DNA of 64,000 nt from Sanderia malayensis (taxonomy: Eukaryota > Cnidaria > Scyphozoa > Semaeostomeae > Pelagiidae), in NCBI GenBank assembly GCA_013076295.1, contig RQOL01000660.1, forward strand, positions 248,001 through 312,000, in the 5' to 3' direction. The position numbers and the translations under genes are program-made. Positions within the stretch are counted from its first letter, which is position 1; every line of letters begins with the position of its first letter. Below are positions 12,401 through 25,800 of this stretch, piece after piece. The notes under the pieces were generated by a model. That model saw only the letters and a program-made list of their open reading frames with translations, made no database searches and was not told the DNA's origin.

Positions 12401-15400
12401 GAGAGTAAATTTCTAATTTCTGAAAACATTATATTCTACAAAGCCACACTGATCACACTGAGTATGGTTTAGGACAGAACATTATCATCGAAAAATTATA
12501 TATTTTTTGCCATGAAGTGAGGCTAACATCGAAAGGACTGTCAATGGAACATTGTCGTTATGTTATTTTTTTCAGTTTGCAACGACAACAGATGCATGGG
12601 TGATAACAGGGGGGACAAATACGGGAGTAATGAAACGAGTTGGGAGAGCGTTGCAAGGTACCCCGACTGGAAATCGCGTATCACCAAGTGGAGAGGGGCA
12701 CGAAAGTGTCCCATGCATTGGAATAGCTACATGGGGCAACGTCTTGCAGTGGGAAAGGCTCAAGAAGGAGAAAAGCAACGTGGAACAAAAACGTGGACAG
12801 TTCAAAAAATGTGTATGTATTATAGCAGACTTTTTTTTTAAGAGACATCTTGAATAATACTCCACCATTTTATCATTTTGTAATTACATGATTATTTTTT
12901 CACCAGGATTCAGCTGATAAATACTTCATACTTCATGAAAAAGACAGAAAGGGGGCGTACCTTGACAATAATCACACTCACTTTTTGTTGGTGGACGATG
13001 GAACAATTGGTAAATATGATATTGAAAGAGAGTTTAGAACGAAGCTTAAGAACGCAATCATAAGTAGGTATCGTTGTATGTTATTCCAAATCGGATTTAG
13101 ACATTTCAATTTAAAGCTTTTAGGAAGCGAATCAAAGATGAACATTACCTTGATTTTATTTTTTGCTATTGTATTTCAGATCGCTTCGAGGTACCAAGCG
13201 TATTGCTTGTGCTTGAGGGAGGTGTGAAAACGTTAAAACAAGTCAAAGAAGCAATAAATGAAGATCCTCCTATCCCAGTTGTTGTTATTGAAAAGAGTGG
13301 CAGAGCTGCTGATTTGTTGGCATTTGCTCACGACATTTCTCTGGAAGAAGGGTATTATTCGTTTTATTTTATAAATCTTGTTATATTGCATATTGATATA
13401 ATTATCAACTGATGATGAAGATATTTGCACTTTCGTACTTACTTACATCAGCAGTTGTTTATTACATATGACAGGAAAGACAGAAATCGTCAGTTGGAGC
13501 GACTGTTCAATATGATTGAAGAGACCTTCCCTGGAATGGATCACATGGATTTCAATGAAACATATAAAGATTTACTATACAACGAGGAAGAAAGAGAAAT
13601 AGTAAGCCGATGTTTTGCATCATTTTGCACAACATTCAGCTCCCAATACCTCGGCCAATCCGAGTTATTTTCCACAGAGCTTTGGCTATGTTTTCCCTGA
13701 TCACTCAAACTTTACAAAAGCGAAGGTGAAATAATGGCAAAATTTGAGTTGCATATCGTTCGTTAACCAAAACAAGTCGATGTGGTGAAATTAATAAAAA
13801 TTATGCTTTTTTATGTTAACTGATGTTTCTCGACAATATACAGTGGAATCCCGCTATAACGAACCCCGTTTATAACGAACTTCCCGCTATTACGAACTAA
13901 AACCCCGGTCCCTTTGATTCTGGGAGGTGGTTCTTCATAAAAAAATGTCCCTTCTGTATAACGAACTCCCGCTATTGCGAACTACTTTCTCGGTCCATAC
14001 AGAGTTCGTTATAGCGGGATTCCACTGTATTTGTTTTTTTTCTTTATATGTGTGATTTTGGGGGTTTATTGTATTCTATGCTAATTATCTACTGTCAATG
14101 AATTCGTTCCTTCAAATACGTGTCTTGTTAGAAACCTTTAACAACAATATTTGTCTTCAACCAGATAACCATTTGCAAGATGAAAGAAAGCTGCGATATC
14201 GAACAGACCATCATAACAGCTATATTCAACAGTAAGTCATATTTCTCAGTTTTCCTAACTCGTGTACACTGTAAAGAGACCAGTACTAGACTTTGCATTT
14301 TAGATGATGCTTAGTTAAAGAGTTTAATGCATAATTTTTCATTGAAGGAAAGTTTTCAACTGATGAAAATAACTTGAAACTTGCACTGAGGTGGAATAGA
14401 GCATAGACAGGGAATTATCCCCTACAAACTAACAAACAGGGTAACCTTCAATTTTAATGTTTCACATGAAAGCCAAGACAAAGAGGATCAGAAATCCGAG
14501 ATGGGACATTTCGAAAAAGTGACGGGGGTCACGTCATCGCTCATCAAAGTATTGCACCATTGGTCACGGTCAGAAAAAAATCAACTATCTTATATTGTAA
14601 ACCTGAATACATATTTAGAAAGAGCATAAAGAGTTATGCAAAAAATATTAAGGAACTTTATCTTTAACATGAACAGTTGAGGAGATATCGGCAGTCGAAG
14701 ATGTTACAATTCAGGGGGTAAAAAAAGAAATGAAATTACCTGAATTCTCCAATATTACCAAAACATTGGCACAAATATTGAACTACATATACCATCTCAT
14801 TGATGGAAAGCATTTCAAGTTGATTTCAGCCAAAGAAATATTTCAAAACTGAGTTTACACAATGTGCAGGGTGTCTGAATTCCTGACATTACCCCCCGAT
14901 TTTTTGAAAAATCCATTTTTTAATGATTTGGGGTGAAATTTTTGATGTAGAGTCAACTCTGCTTAGGTTGAACACCCTAGGGAAGCGTGAAAATGCTTGA
15001 ATTACAACATATTCGAATTGTAGAGGTTTACTTTTATAAGAATTAATTGTTTAGTGATCCTTAGGAACGGAGAATTCCGTTCGAAATAGGTAAGTTCGAA
15101 CTACACGAGTTAGAATTATGCAGACATGACTGTAAATTGTATTCCACTAGTAAGAACTCATTAAAAATGCTTTTCTGTAGCAATTTGCTCTTCAATTAGA
15201 TATCAACTTGTCAAATAAAAGCTAATAAGTCATCAAAATTAGGGGGTAATATCAGCATTGCTGAAACCAAGATAAAATGAATTAAAGTGTATAGAAAAAT
15301 TGTCAGCGAAAAAACCTCACTAATATTTTATGGTCGCCATTCGTCTCATGAGCTATCACTTGATATAAAATCGGAGACATCCCATTTGCTCTCCTTGCTT

Positions 15401-18400
15401 TCACTTAACTAAGAATCATTTTCGCTGGCGCCTTTTTATGATTGGTTACAAGCAGATTCGCTTGTCGGTCGATGCTTGTTGTTTATCTTGCTTTGCTTTC
15501 AAACCATTTATCTTTCCCTTTGATTTTCGCCTTACTCCTGGTAGTCTTTTCTCTCTTGCTTTCTTACATTGTGTTTGTAGATCTGCAATGTCAAATTCCT
15601 CGCTCGCTTCTGAAACAGGCTCCTTTTTCTTTTGCTGCACATTTCTTACAAGAGAAAATTGACTCCCGCAAACAAGACTGGCGGCTGTACTTTTGAATTT
15701 TTAATTTTCCAACCCCAAATTCTTAAAATCTAGTTGATCGATCATAAAATTGCTGGAATAATACCATTCGTATGGTGGACGGAGTCTTGGTCCGGTGGGT
15801 GGAGGTAATAGCAATGAAGGCTTATGCTTAAGTTATATATATATATGCGAATCCTAGTTTCAACAAAGTCTTTAAGCGTTATACCAGAATAGGCAGTTGA
15901 GCATATGAACTCTTTGACGTGGTCAATATCCTCTGGGGCTAGATTGCTTGTCAACCCAAGGGCCAGAAGTAAGTTGGTCTTTGTATTGTCAGCAAGGACT
16001 CTTCTGAGGACGAGAAGTTTACCGGGTAATAACGGAAGAGGAAAACATCTACAGGATTAGAAAAGCGTACACAGATTGAGAAGGACTGCAATCACGAGGA
16101 AGCAGACACAAGACTCATAGTTGAAATATAACTTGTGTTGGACAACGAAGAACAAGAAAGAGAACCACCACATCGGTATCCTTACAAACAACAAAAGCAT
16201 CATTACTTTTTTCAAGTGCTAGGGCAGTGAGACTTTTGGCCCTTGGGTTGACAAGCAATCTAGCCCCAGAGGATATTGACCACGTCAAAGAGTTCATATG
16301 CTCAACTGCCTATTCTGGTATAACGCTTAAAGACTTTGTTGAAACTAGGATTCGCATATATATATATAACTTAAGCATAAGCCTTCATTGCTATTACCTC
16401 CACCGGACCAAGACTCCGTCCACCATACGAATGGTATTATTCCAGCAATTTTATGATCGATCAACTAGATTTTAAGAATTTGGGGTTGGAAAATTAAAAA
16501 TTCAAAAGCACATCCGCCAGAATTGTTTGCGGGAGTCAATTTTCTCCTATAAGAAATGTGCAGCAAAAGAAAAAGGAGCCTGTTTCAGAAGCGAGCGAGG
16601 AATTTGACATTGCAGATCTACAAACACAATGTAAGAAAGCAAGAGAGAAAAGACTACCAGGAGTAAGGCGAAAATCAAAGGGAAAGATAAATGGTTTGAA
16701 AGCAAAGCAAGATAAACACAAGCATCGACCGACAAGCGAATCTGCTTGTAACCAATCATAAAAAGGCGCCAGCGAAAATGATTCTTAGTTAAGTGAAAGC
16801 AAGGAGAGCAAATGGGATGTCTCCGATTTTGTATCAAGTGATAGCTCATGAGACGAATGGCTACCATAAAATATTAGTGAGGTTTTTTCGCTGACAATTT
16901 TTCTATACACTTTAATTCATTTTTTTATTTTGGTTTCAGCAATGCTGATATTACCCCCTAATTTTGATGACTTATTAGCTTTCATTTGACAAGTTGATGT
17001 CTAATTGAAGAGCAAATTGCTACAGAAAAGCATTTTTAATGCGTTCTTACTAGTGGAATACAATTTACAGTCATGTCTGCATAATTCTGACTCGTGTAGT
17101 TCGAGCTTACCTATTTCGAACGGAATTCTCCGTTCCTAAGGATCACTAAACAATTAATTCTTATAAAAGTAAACCTCTACAATTCGAATATGTTGTAATT
17201 CAAGCATTTTCACACTTCCCTAGGGTGTTCAACCTAAGCAGAGTTGACTCTACATCAAAAATTTCACCCCAAATCATTAAAAAATGGATTTTTCAAAAAA
17301 TCGGGGGGTAATGTCAGGAATTCAGACACCCTGCACATTATGTAAACTCAGTTTTTGAAACATTTCTTTGACTGAAATCAACTTGAAATGCTTTCCATCA
17401 ATGAGATGGTATATGTAGTTCAACATTTGTGCCAATGTTTTGGTAATATTGGAGAATTCAGGTAATTTCATTTCTTTTTTTACCCCCTGAATTGTAACAT
17501 TTTCGACTGCCGATATCTCCTCAACTGTTTATGTTAAAGATAAAGTTCCTTAATATTTTTTGCATAACTCTTTATGCTCTTTCTAAATAGATATTCAGGT
17601 TTACAATATAAGATAGTTGATTTTTTTCTGACCGTGACCAATGGTGCAATACTTTGATGAGCGATGACGTGACCCCCGTCACTTTTTCGAAATGTCCCAT
17701 CTCGGATTTCTGATCCTCTTTGTCTTGGCTTTCATGTGAAACATTAAAATTGAAGGTTACCCTGTTTGTTAGTTTGTAGGGGATAATTCCCTGTCTAGCA
17801 GATATTGCACGCTCGTTTATATTTACTCAAAATCCCCAATGGTCTGTAAGTATAACTTTCGTTGATATTTTTCCATTCTATAAACTTCCATGTGATCAGA
17901 GTCTTTTTATCTTACAGAGAAATGAAAACAGAAGCAAATTTAGTATAAATTGTAAAGAGCTACATTTTCTATTATAGGATTCATTTCTCAATGGCATCAT
18001 GGTGGAGGCTCTAGAGAATGATAGGCCCGATTTTGTGGAACTACTTTTTGGGCAAGGTTTTGAATTGAAAGACTTTCTTACCGTAGATCTATTGGAAAGC
18101 CTTTATTGTGTTGTACGTATAGTTTCTTTTCTTTAATTATTTTCCGAAAGTACTTCTTTTTTCGTTGAGCCATTCGTGTAGCTTATATGTACTTCTGTTT
18201 TGAAATATCCATTTAACAAAGTGCTTTTATGCTGTTGTTCTGTAACATTTTTGGCCTTCAAACCGCGATCTCCGCATGATCTTTGCAACCTTTTTGTTTA
18301 CTTTATTCGCAGAGAAGCCAAGCTGCAAACAGTATGATAAAATATTGTTTTCACAAAAAGAAGGTATTTATATTTTTGTTATATTCCATGTTAACATTCA

Positions 18401-19412
18401 AGTGTTGTGTTCTTTAATTTTAAGCTCTTAAAAGCAACATTTTAAAAGTGCAATCAGATGTCATAATCACATCTAAAATCAGAGCAATTTCATTTAAATT
18501 TTACTCATAAATCATCGTGTTCAATTCATTGTTTTACCTCTACTATGATTGAAAAGCAACAATTTTTATCCATGAATATCAAATAATATAATGCTAAGTA
18601 CATCATTGTCTCACGTCAACTTTAGGGACAATCATCCATAACCATGAATGAAGTTAAAGAGATCATCACCTACTTTACAACATTGGATACCAGCAAGTGG
18701 CTTGACAACAACAATGGGGTCCACAACCCTTCTAATCAGTTACTTTTTTGGGCAGTTTTAAATAACATGCATAAGATGGCTCTGGTGTTTTGGAAAACTG
18801 GAGAAGCAATCTCGATGTCTCTAATTGCATGTAAATTGTACTTTGCGATTGCAAAGTACATTGAAGAGCATGGCCTAAAAGATGATATGAAATCATTAAA
18901 AGATAACGGAAAGTGAGTAGATAATTTGAATATATATCATCTTATAGAGTAGAAGCAAGAAAGTAGACTTAGTTCTCTGTTACTCCGAGTTTCATGCTTG
19001 CGCATCCATCAGACAGACTATAATAATCTATAGACTATACATATAAGATATATACAACATATAAGATGAGATACAGACTATATCTCATCTTATATGTTTT
19101 TATTTGAATATACCTATTCTTGTGGACCTATTTTAAATGACATCGAATTGCATATTTATGGGTGTAGATATTCTTGCAATTATAATTCGCCATTTTTCTA
19201 ATTTTTTTATTCTTCTCAGAGAATTTAAAGATTGCTTTGTTACCATACTGAAGCAATGCTTCCCAACAGTCAAACTGAATAGCTTGGAGCATTCTACATG
19301 GTCAAAACCAGATTCAGATAACGAATTTTCCGTTGCACACACTTGCTGCCAAGAAGTATTAAACCGTATATGGTTTCGTGCAATGGCTTTCAGTACGCCT
19401 GAACCAGTAAAG
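9419..19412 (+). CDS. TRPM gene B, first exon plus N-terminal module A (interrupted by foldback element)
   Basis: Encodes the start and a full TRPM N-terminal homology region. Exons: 9419-9481 (ATG, MAKPGIELGE...), 10408-10493, 11792-11960, 12107-12271, 12576-12812, 12907-13063, 13180-13351, 13475-13601, 14165-14231, 14348-14403 plus 17801-17845 (one exon split by the insertion), 17978-18112, 18313-18363, 18626-18912, 19220-19412. A CYCG...H motif is followed by LISAIGGKRDF and WVITGGTNTGVMKRVG, the signature of the TRPM SLOG/LSDAT nucleotide-binding domain, then DNNHTHFLLVDDG. Exons 2-14 sum to 1947 bases (649 codons) once the insertion is ignored. The module ends in phase 0 and the exon at 19878 begins in phase 0, so it can join module B. 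The foldback leaves this copy unable to be read through, so it may be dead or skipped by splicing 9481 to 19878. A separate channel-less gene is the alternative. Confidence 0.75.
10822..11610 (-). mobile_element. Decayed non-LTR retrotransposon fragment (reverse transcriptase C-terminal part)
   Basis: On the minus strand, broken frames read KKSKVMVVGKEE, then YFGHIVRRLRDS, VVDGKIMQGRRGRGR and RHGCLGC. This order matches the region after the polymerase domain of endonuclease/reverse-transcriptase non-LTR elements (KTKVMVVGK, YLGS, GHIxRR, GRRGRGR). Stops and frameshifts are frequent, so it is dead. It lies antisense in the intron between gene B exons 2 and 3. The clade is not determined. Confidence 0.7.
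13841..14028. mobile_element. Palindromic Tigger/pogo-type MITE with TA target duplication
   Basis: Ends read CAGTGGAATCCCGCTATAAC and its reverse complement. The element is flanked by TA on both sides and is internally filled with TATAACGAAC and TTCCCGCTATTACGAAC. CAGTG ends with a TA duplication are typical of pogo/Tigger non-autonomous elements. It sits in the intron between gene B exons 8 and 9. Confidence 0.9.
14404..17797. mobile_element. 3.4-kb foldback element inserted in a coding exon of gene B
   Basis: Two arms of about 1.57 kb (14404 to about 15971, and about 16234 to 17797) are almost identical inverted copies around a spacer of about 260 bases. Termini are TAGACAGGGAATTATCCCC and its reverse complement. 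The target duplication is GCA (14401-14403 and 17798-17800). Removing the element plus one GCA gives a 101-base exon, the same length as the paralogous exon 22620-22720. Arms carry frames with NLAPEDIDHVKEF and a basic KKREKRLPGVRRKSKGK-like region, and each contains the same nested MITE. The spacer has HEEADTRL on + (16087-16131) and VVCKDTDVVVLFL on - (about 16115-16230). These look like two pieces of one transposon-associated domain now lying in opposite orientations. The superfamily is not identified. Confidence 0.93.
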
Positions 19413-19877
19413 GTAATCTGGTTCATTTTCATTTCTTTTAAAATTCCAATTTAATGCAAAGAGACACAAGACAAGCCTGTAATACATACAATTACATACA
19501 ATACAAGAGAATAACAACAATGTAAATCAATAATTCAAGTTTAAATGTTCGGTCTATCTTGCAGAGAATGAAATTTCTTAAGGGATGAACACTCCTAGTA
19601 GTCCGGAAACTAACGGTCGACATAGCTTTGGAAATAGTTTGATATAGGTTTGTTTGATATAATTTAGTAGATTATTAGCGACAGCGAGATCGATATCCTA
19701 ACCGAGAAGAAGCTTGGAGTCTGCCAACGTTACTCTCAGCCCCCGTTTGAGTTCCTTAGATTTTCTTATGAATACCATTAGACCATTCTCTGAAGAGCTA
19801 TGGAAAATTGTGTCATGGGGTAGTATTAATTGCATTTTCTTTGCTTTTCTACATGATATGACTCTCTATTTTCGAAG
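19413..19877. other. Junction between module A and module B of gene B
   Basis: This stretch joins the two N-terminal modules. No conserved promoter block (ATTTGCAT...GCGGCCCTTGACC) and no ATG first exon like those of B, C and D was found. The sequence behaves like an intron with GT at 19413 and AG at 19876-19877. If the intron is retained, translation continues only to a stop ending at 19454, giving a channel-less protein. Confidence 0.55.
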
Positions 19878-22800
19878 GATATATATTTGATGTTTCACAA
19901 GAAGACGTGCGTGTACTTTTGTAAGAAAGATGAAAGAAATGTAAACAGGTATCGTCAATATTATCAGAATTATTGGGTTCGTTGATATGACGTAATTTTA
20001 TGGGATTGGAAACTTGCTTTGTGATATGTATATCGAGTTATTCAGTTTAATTTTCACGTGACTCGTGACCACACCTACGAACGGTCTGAAATATTTTTCT
20101 GGAATTCTTAAAAGATTGTAGTGATTGCCCTGTCTATTCTGGCAATGCTAACAATTGGTGCACATGTTTCTAGTATTTGTTATTGTGGCCGTCCAGAAAA
20201 GACTCACTGTGAAAATGCATCGCAGAATGGAAACTCGGTCACATTATGGGACATCGAAGAACATGTAAAGTCTTCTCCTACAAATGCTTATGGGAAAATT
20301 GAATTTCATGGAGGTCAAGGTAGCCGAAAGACAAGAGCTAAGGTAATTTTACTGATTATAGAAATGAGAGAAGGTCTTGGCTCTTTTTATAGCTTTAATT
20401 TTGCAATATTGAACTGTTGAACTGAGTTTATTAATATATTCCAAAAATAAAATTTCAGCTTTGCAAATTCAACTTCACAGTTGCAATGTGAAATGGTATT
20501 TATGCTGGGTGAATGTTTTGGTGCTTGTTATACCTACATTAAAACCTTTCTTGCAGTACATTCGCCTTTCTGACGATGATAGTGTGGATGATGTTCTCGA
20601 GTTATTACTCAAAGAATGGAAACTAAAATCGCCAAAGGTTTTAATCTCTGCAATTGGCGGGAAAAGGGATTTCAGCTTGACAAAAGAGTATGAACAACAA
20701 TTTCAAGAAGGTTTATTCAAGGTCAGTGCAATAATTGGTTACTGATCACAAGCGCTTTCTCAAATACGGACTAAAATACAAATTTTATTTTTAAAGACAA
20801 TATATTCTACAAAGGAACACCGATGAAAATGTAGCGAGTATAATTTAAACAGAACATTTTCATTGCATGACTGTATCTGTCAATAATTTCCAAAGAGTTT
20901 TCAATAAATGATTGTCGTTATGTTGTTGTTTTTCAGTTTGCAACGACAACAGATGCATGGGTGATAACAGGGGGGACAAATACGGGAGTAATGAAGCGAG
21001 TTGGGAGAGCGTTGCAAGGTACCCCGACAGAAAATAACATGTCACCCAGTGGTGCGGAACATAAAAGTGTCCCATGCATTGGAATAGCCTCTTGGGGAAA
21101 TGTGGAACACAGGGATAGGCTCTTTTTCAAGGAAGAAGAAATGGACCAAGAGCGATTTGTATGTATCAACGGATTTGTTTTCCTTGCAGAGACATTTTAA
21201 ATAATAGTTCACCATATTATTATTTTCCAAACTATGATTATTTCACAGGAAACAGCTGTTTGTTATTTCACACTTCATAGAAAAGGCAGAAAGGGGGCGT
21301 ACCTTGACAATAATCACACTCACTTTTTGCTGGTGGACGATGGAACAGTTGGCAATTATGATGTTGAAAAAGAGTTCAGAAGAAAGCTTGAGAAGGAAAT
21401 TATAAGTATGCATCTGTTATTTCTTGGCCGATTTTACACTTATCCAATTCCATACCTTTAGAGAATAAGTCAAGGTTGGGAAAACCTTTAATCTGCTTTC
21501 TTGTTATTGCATTTCAGATCGCTTCAATGTGCCAACTGTATTGCTTGTGTTAGACGGAGGCCCAAAAACGCTAAAACGAGTTAAAGAAGCAATAAACGAG
21601 GATCCTCCTATTCCAGTTGTTGTTATTAGTGACGGTGGTAGAGTTGCTGATCTATTGGCATTTGCTCACGATCTTTCACAGGAAGAAGGGTATCGTTCAT
21701 AACAGTTTTTTATCATTTCATTATTGCATATCGAAAGTACAGGAAAAAATTCGCCAACAGACGTTAACAGTTTTCTTTGTATTATGTCCCTTCATACTTA
21801 CATACGCTGATTGCTATGTATGTTATAGGAAAGACAGAAATTATCATTCGAAGCCGCTACGCAAGATGATATCACAGACATTCTCAAATATTAATAGAAA
21901 GGGCCGTCGTGAAATATCAGAGGATTTGCGACACTGTATGAAAAAACAAGAAATGGTAGGACATCTTTTTACATCTTTTAGTACCACACTCAACTCCCAC
22001 TCGCTTAGTGCCAAGATTCAACGATACTTTTAATCTATCTTAAACCACTTTTTTCCTTTGGCTGAATTTTCCTCATAACTCAAACTTCACGAAATTTAAA
22101 GCGACATAAAAGCAAAATCTGAATTGCGTTCATCCGAAATTCATACAAATGGTGGTTTGCTGAATAAACTGGCATTCTGCTCTTCTTTCTTTTAAAGAAG
22201 AACAAAAGTCTTCTTGTTTCTCAACAATATATTTGCTGCTGTTGTTTCATTAAAGAACCCCCCATAACTGGAACTAATATTTATCTATTTGAGTTTACCA
22301 TAGTATTTTTTATTTGCCACTGCATTGTCAATAAGAAGTTTTTATCTCATGCTTACTTGCTAAGAAGTATATGATGATAATATTTGTCCATTTGTTTTCA
22401 ATCAGATAACATTTTGCAAGATAACAGAAGGCTCTGGTATCGAGCAGGCCATCATAACAGCTTTATTCAACAGTAAGTCATATTTCTCAGTTTTCCTAAC
22501 TCTTGTGCACTTAAAGAGACTAGTACTAGACTTTGCATTTTATAAATTTTTAAATATATCAATACTATGAATAATATTCCTTTGTTAAAGAACTTAATAC
22601 ACATAATTTTCCATTGAAGGAAAGTTTTCAACGGATGAAAATAACTTGAAACTTGCACTGAGATGGAATAGAGCAGACATTGCGCGCTCGTTTATATTTA
22701 CTCAAAATCCTCAATGGTCTGTAAGTATGACGTTTATTAGAGATTTATTTTCTAATCTATTAATATTCATCTGATAAAAACTAACTGAATTGAGTGTGAT

Positions 22801-25800
22801 AGAATAGATTTGATTTGAATGGGTTGGGCATAGGATTAGAGGCTTCGTCATTTTTCAATCAATTAAAACAAACTCAGAGGCATTGAATATTTGTATTTAA
22901 TTTTCTATTAGGACTCGTTTCTCAGAGATCAAATGATGATGGCTTTGGGAAATGATAGACCAGATTTTGTGGATCTACTTCTTGAGCAAGGGTTCAATTT
23001 GAAATGTTTTCTTACCGTAAACCGATTGGAAATTCTGTATCATATTGTGTGTATACTGTTTTAGTTTCTATTATTTCATCAAGATAGTTTTTTCATTAAA
23101 CAGTTCATGTGGCTCATATGCTTGTGTTTTGTAGACACATCTATTTGGTAAAATGTTTTCTGAAATGTTTTTTGCCTGAAGCAAAGACCCCAGTTTGTGA
23201 TATTTGACAATTTGTAAATATAACCTTATTAATAATGTTTCTTATTTTTTTCACAGAGAAGCCTGGATGAAAACAGCTTGATGAAATGTTTTCTTGGTGG
23301 AAGAAAGGTATTGCTACTTCGTACTTTCATTAAAGTGTGGGAATGTTTTATTTGCTCTTTGTACAAGATTTGAAAAATACAGTGGAGTTTTGTAACAGGG
23401 TAACTCGTGTCTCCTATTGGTTTCATTTTAAATTTCACCTGCAAACCATTGGAAATCATTATTTCTCATACCAAAGCATTCAATAATACAATGCTTATTG
23501 CAGCACTGTTTCACGTTTATCTTCAGGATAAATTATCCATTCCTTTGGACGAAGTTAAAAAAATTTTCACCCAATTGAGCACATTGGATACAAGAAAGTG
23601 GCTTGACGACAACAATGGGGTCCAGAGTCCTTTCAACCAGTTGTTTATTTGGGCAGTTCTAAATAATATGCAAAAGATGGCCTTGCTTTTCTGGAAAACT
23701 GGAGAAGAATCGTTAGCCAAGGCTCTAGTTGCATGCAGATTGTACCTTGAAATGGCAGGTTACGCTGAACAAAATGCTTTGAAAGATGACATTGTGAACA
23801 TTGTGAAGTCACTGAAAGCTAACGGAGAGTGAGTAGATAATTCGCATGAAGCTATTTATGTAAGCTATTGGTAAATGAAAAAGTGTCACAGAATACTTCT
23901 CTCCAATCCATTCATCCTCTTTTTTCAAATTCTGCAATTGTACAAGACATTGCTATATTATCTGGGTTCGTGACAAGAGCCATTTCATATGATAAAGCAA
24001 TTCTTGTAAATGCAATTCGCCATTTCTCGGGACTTTTTTGTTTTCTTCAGAGAATTTCAAGATTATGCTATTGACATACTGTGTCAGTGCTTTTCAACTG
24101 ATAAACAGAAGTCACACAACCTTCTCAAATACGAACTGACCAACTGGGGACGTTTTACATGTTTAAAACTAGCCCGTTATTCAAATCATGAAAAATTCAT
24201 AGCACATACCTGTTGCCAAGAAGTATTAGACGGAATATGGACTGGTGCAATGACCATGAGAGCACATGAATCATTAAAGGTGACAAGATGAAAATTTGTT
24301 TGATATAGTTTAGGTAACTGGAAGTTTTCATGATGAGAAAGTGATTTTTTGAAAAAGTAGCAACAAAACGTAACAGCCCCTTACAATTAGTTATATAATC
24401 ATAATATTGTCATTTGCGAACTGTAAACGCTCCGAGATAAGTCTTTTTCGGTGAGCCAAATTTGCCTCAATGGATTTGAACATTTGCCAATTTTGGTGGT
24501 TTTATACCATTGCCCGCAGATAATTCCCTGTCAAAAACAATGCTTTAATTTCATTTGATCTATCTTAGACATTGCTCTGCATTTTCTGTCCTCCCATGAT
24601 CATGACGTTGCAGTTTTGTAAAACGTCTGAAATTCCTGGTTTCAAACCTTTAAAAGAAAAGCAACGAGAGTAAGTCATTTGTCAAACAATTTTTCTTTAT
24701 TTATGTTGGATGTATCTTTTGCTTCCACTAACTTCATCGTTTGCATTATAAATTCTTTTTATCTTTATTTTTTCAAGCATACTGATTAATTCATAACAAA
24801 GGTCCTTTTGTGATTACTTACGTTTCATATTATCTAGCTGATGTCTAACTGTTCAGATCTATTTCATCTTGTTGAAATTTAGTCACGATGAATCTTCAAA
24901 TGAAAAGCGTGAACTCAATTCAAAGTCAACAGACGATAGTTCCTTGGGTTGCTTCCAAAAATTCAAGGAATTCTACTCAGCACCAATAACCAGGTTCTGG
25001 GGCAATGTTGTGAGTGAATGTTTAGAAATTCTCACTTTGATAAGCCAGGACGTGTCACTGTCTCAACAATACAATGCTGTCGTGCAACTATGCTTCAGTG
25101 TAGTTACTACGTAAATCTTCCAAGTGATCTATTTTTAATGTAACTTTCCTCTTTGCAGTTGTCATACTTGGTGTTTCTTATGCTCTTCACTTATGTTGTC
25201 CTTGGAAAGCTGACTACAAAGTTGCAAAACGAAGAAATTGTTTTGATTTTGTTCGTCGTATCTCTTACCACTGAAGAAATTAGACAGGTGAAAAATTTAA
25301 ACCTCCCAGCTATGAATTGAAACTTCAGTAGATTGTACCTTAAATTGTTTATTCCAACCAAGGTATTATTTCATAAAAATCTAATTTACCTTGTCTAAAA
25401 ATCTTGCATTTTTTGCTCTATAGCTTCTACCTGGCCTCTGTGATTAAAAAATGTTGATGCATACGCACTTTTGTCACGCCCCTTCCAAAAAAAGCTTCAA
25501 ATGAAATAACCATCCTCGGGAGGAACAAATTAAAATCGAAGCTCCATCCAAGAATTTTCAAATAAAAATACTTGAATTTCTGATCATGGACTATGTGTCT
25601 CTTTCAGATTGTTCAGTCAGATTCGATTAAACATTGGGGCCAAGATAAATGGAACATTTGCGATGCGATCGCAATTTTGTTGTTTTACGTTGGACTTGGC
25701 TTTCGTTTGAACCCTTCTACTATTGGTCCTGGTCACGTGATTTGGTCAATTGATATAATCATGTGGATCATTCGACTTCTTGAAATTTTCTCATACAACA

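Noticed and set aside
19413..19877. Promoter for an independent gene starting at module B of gene B
   Set aside because: None of the conserved promoter blocks nor an ATG first exon was seen, and the flanks have GT..AG in matching phase. It is kept only as an alternative model.
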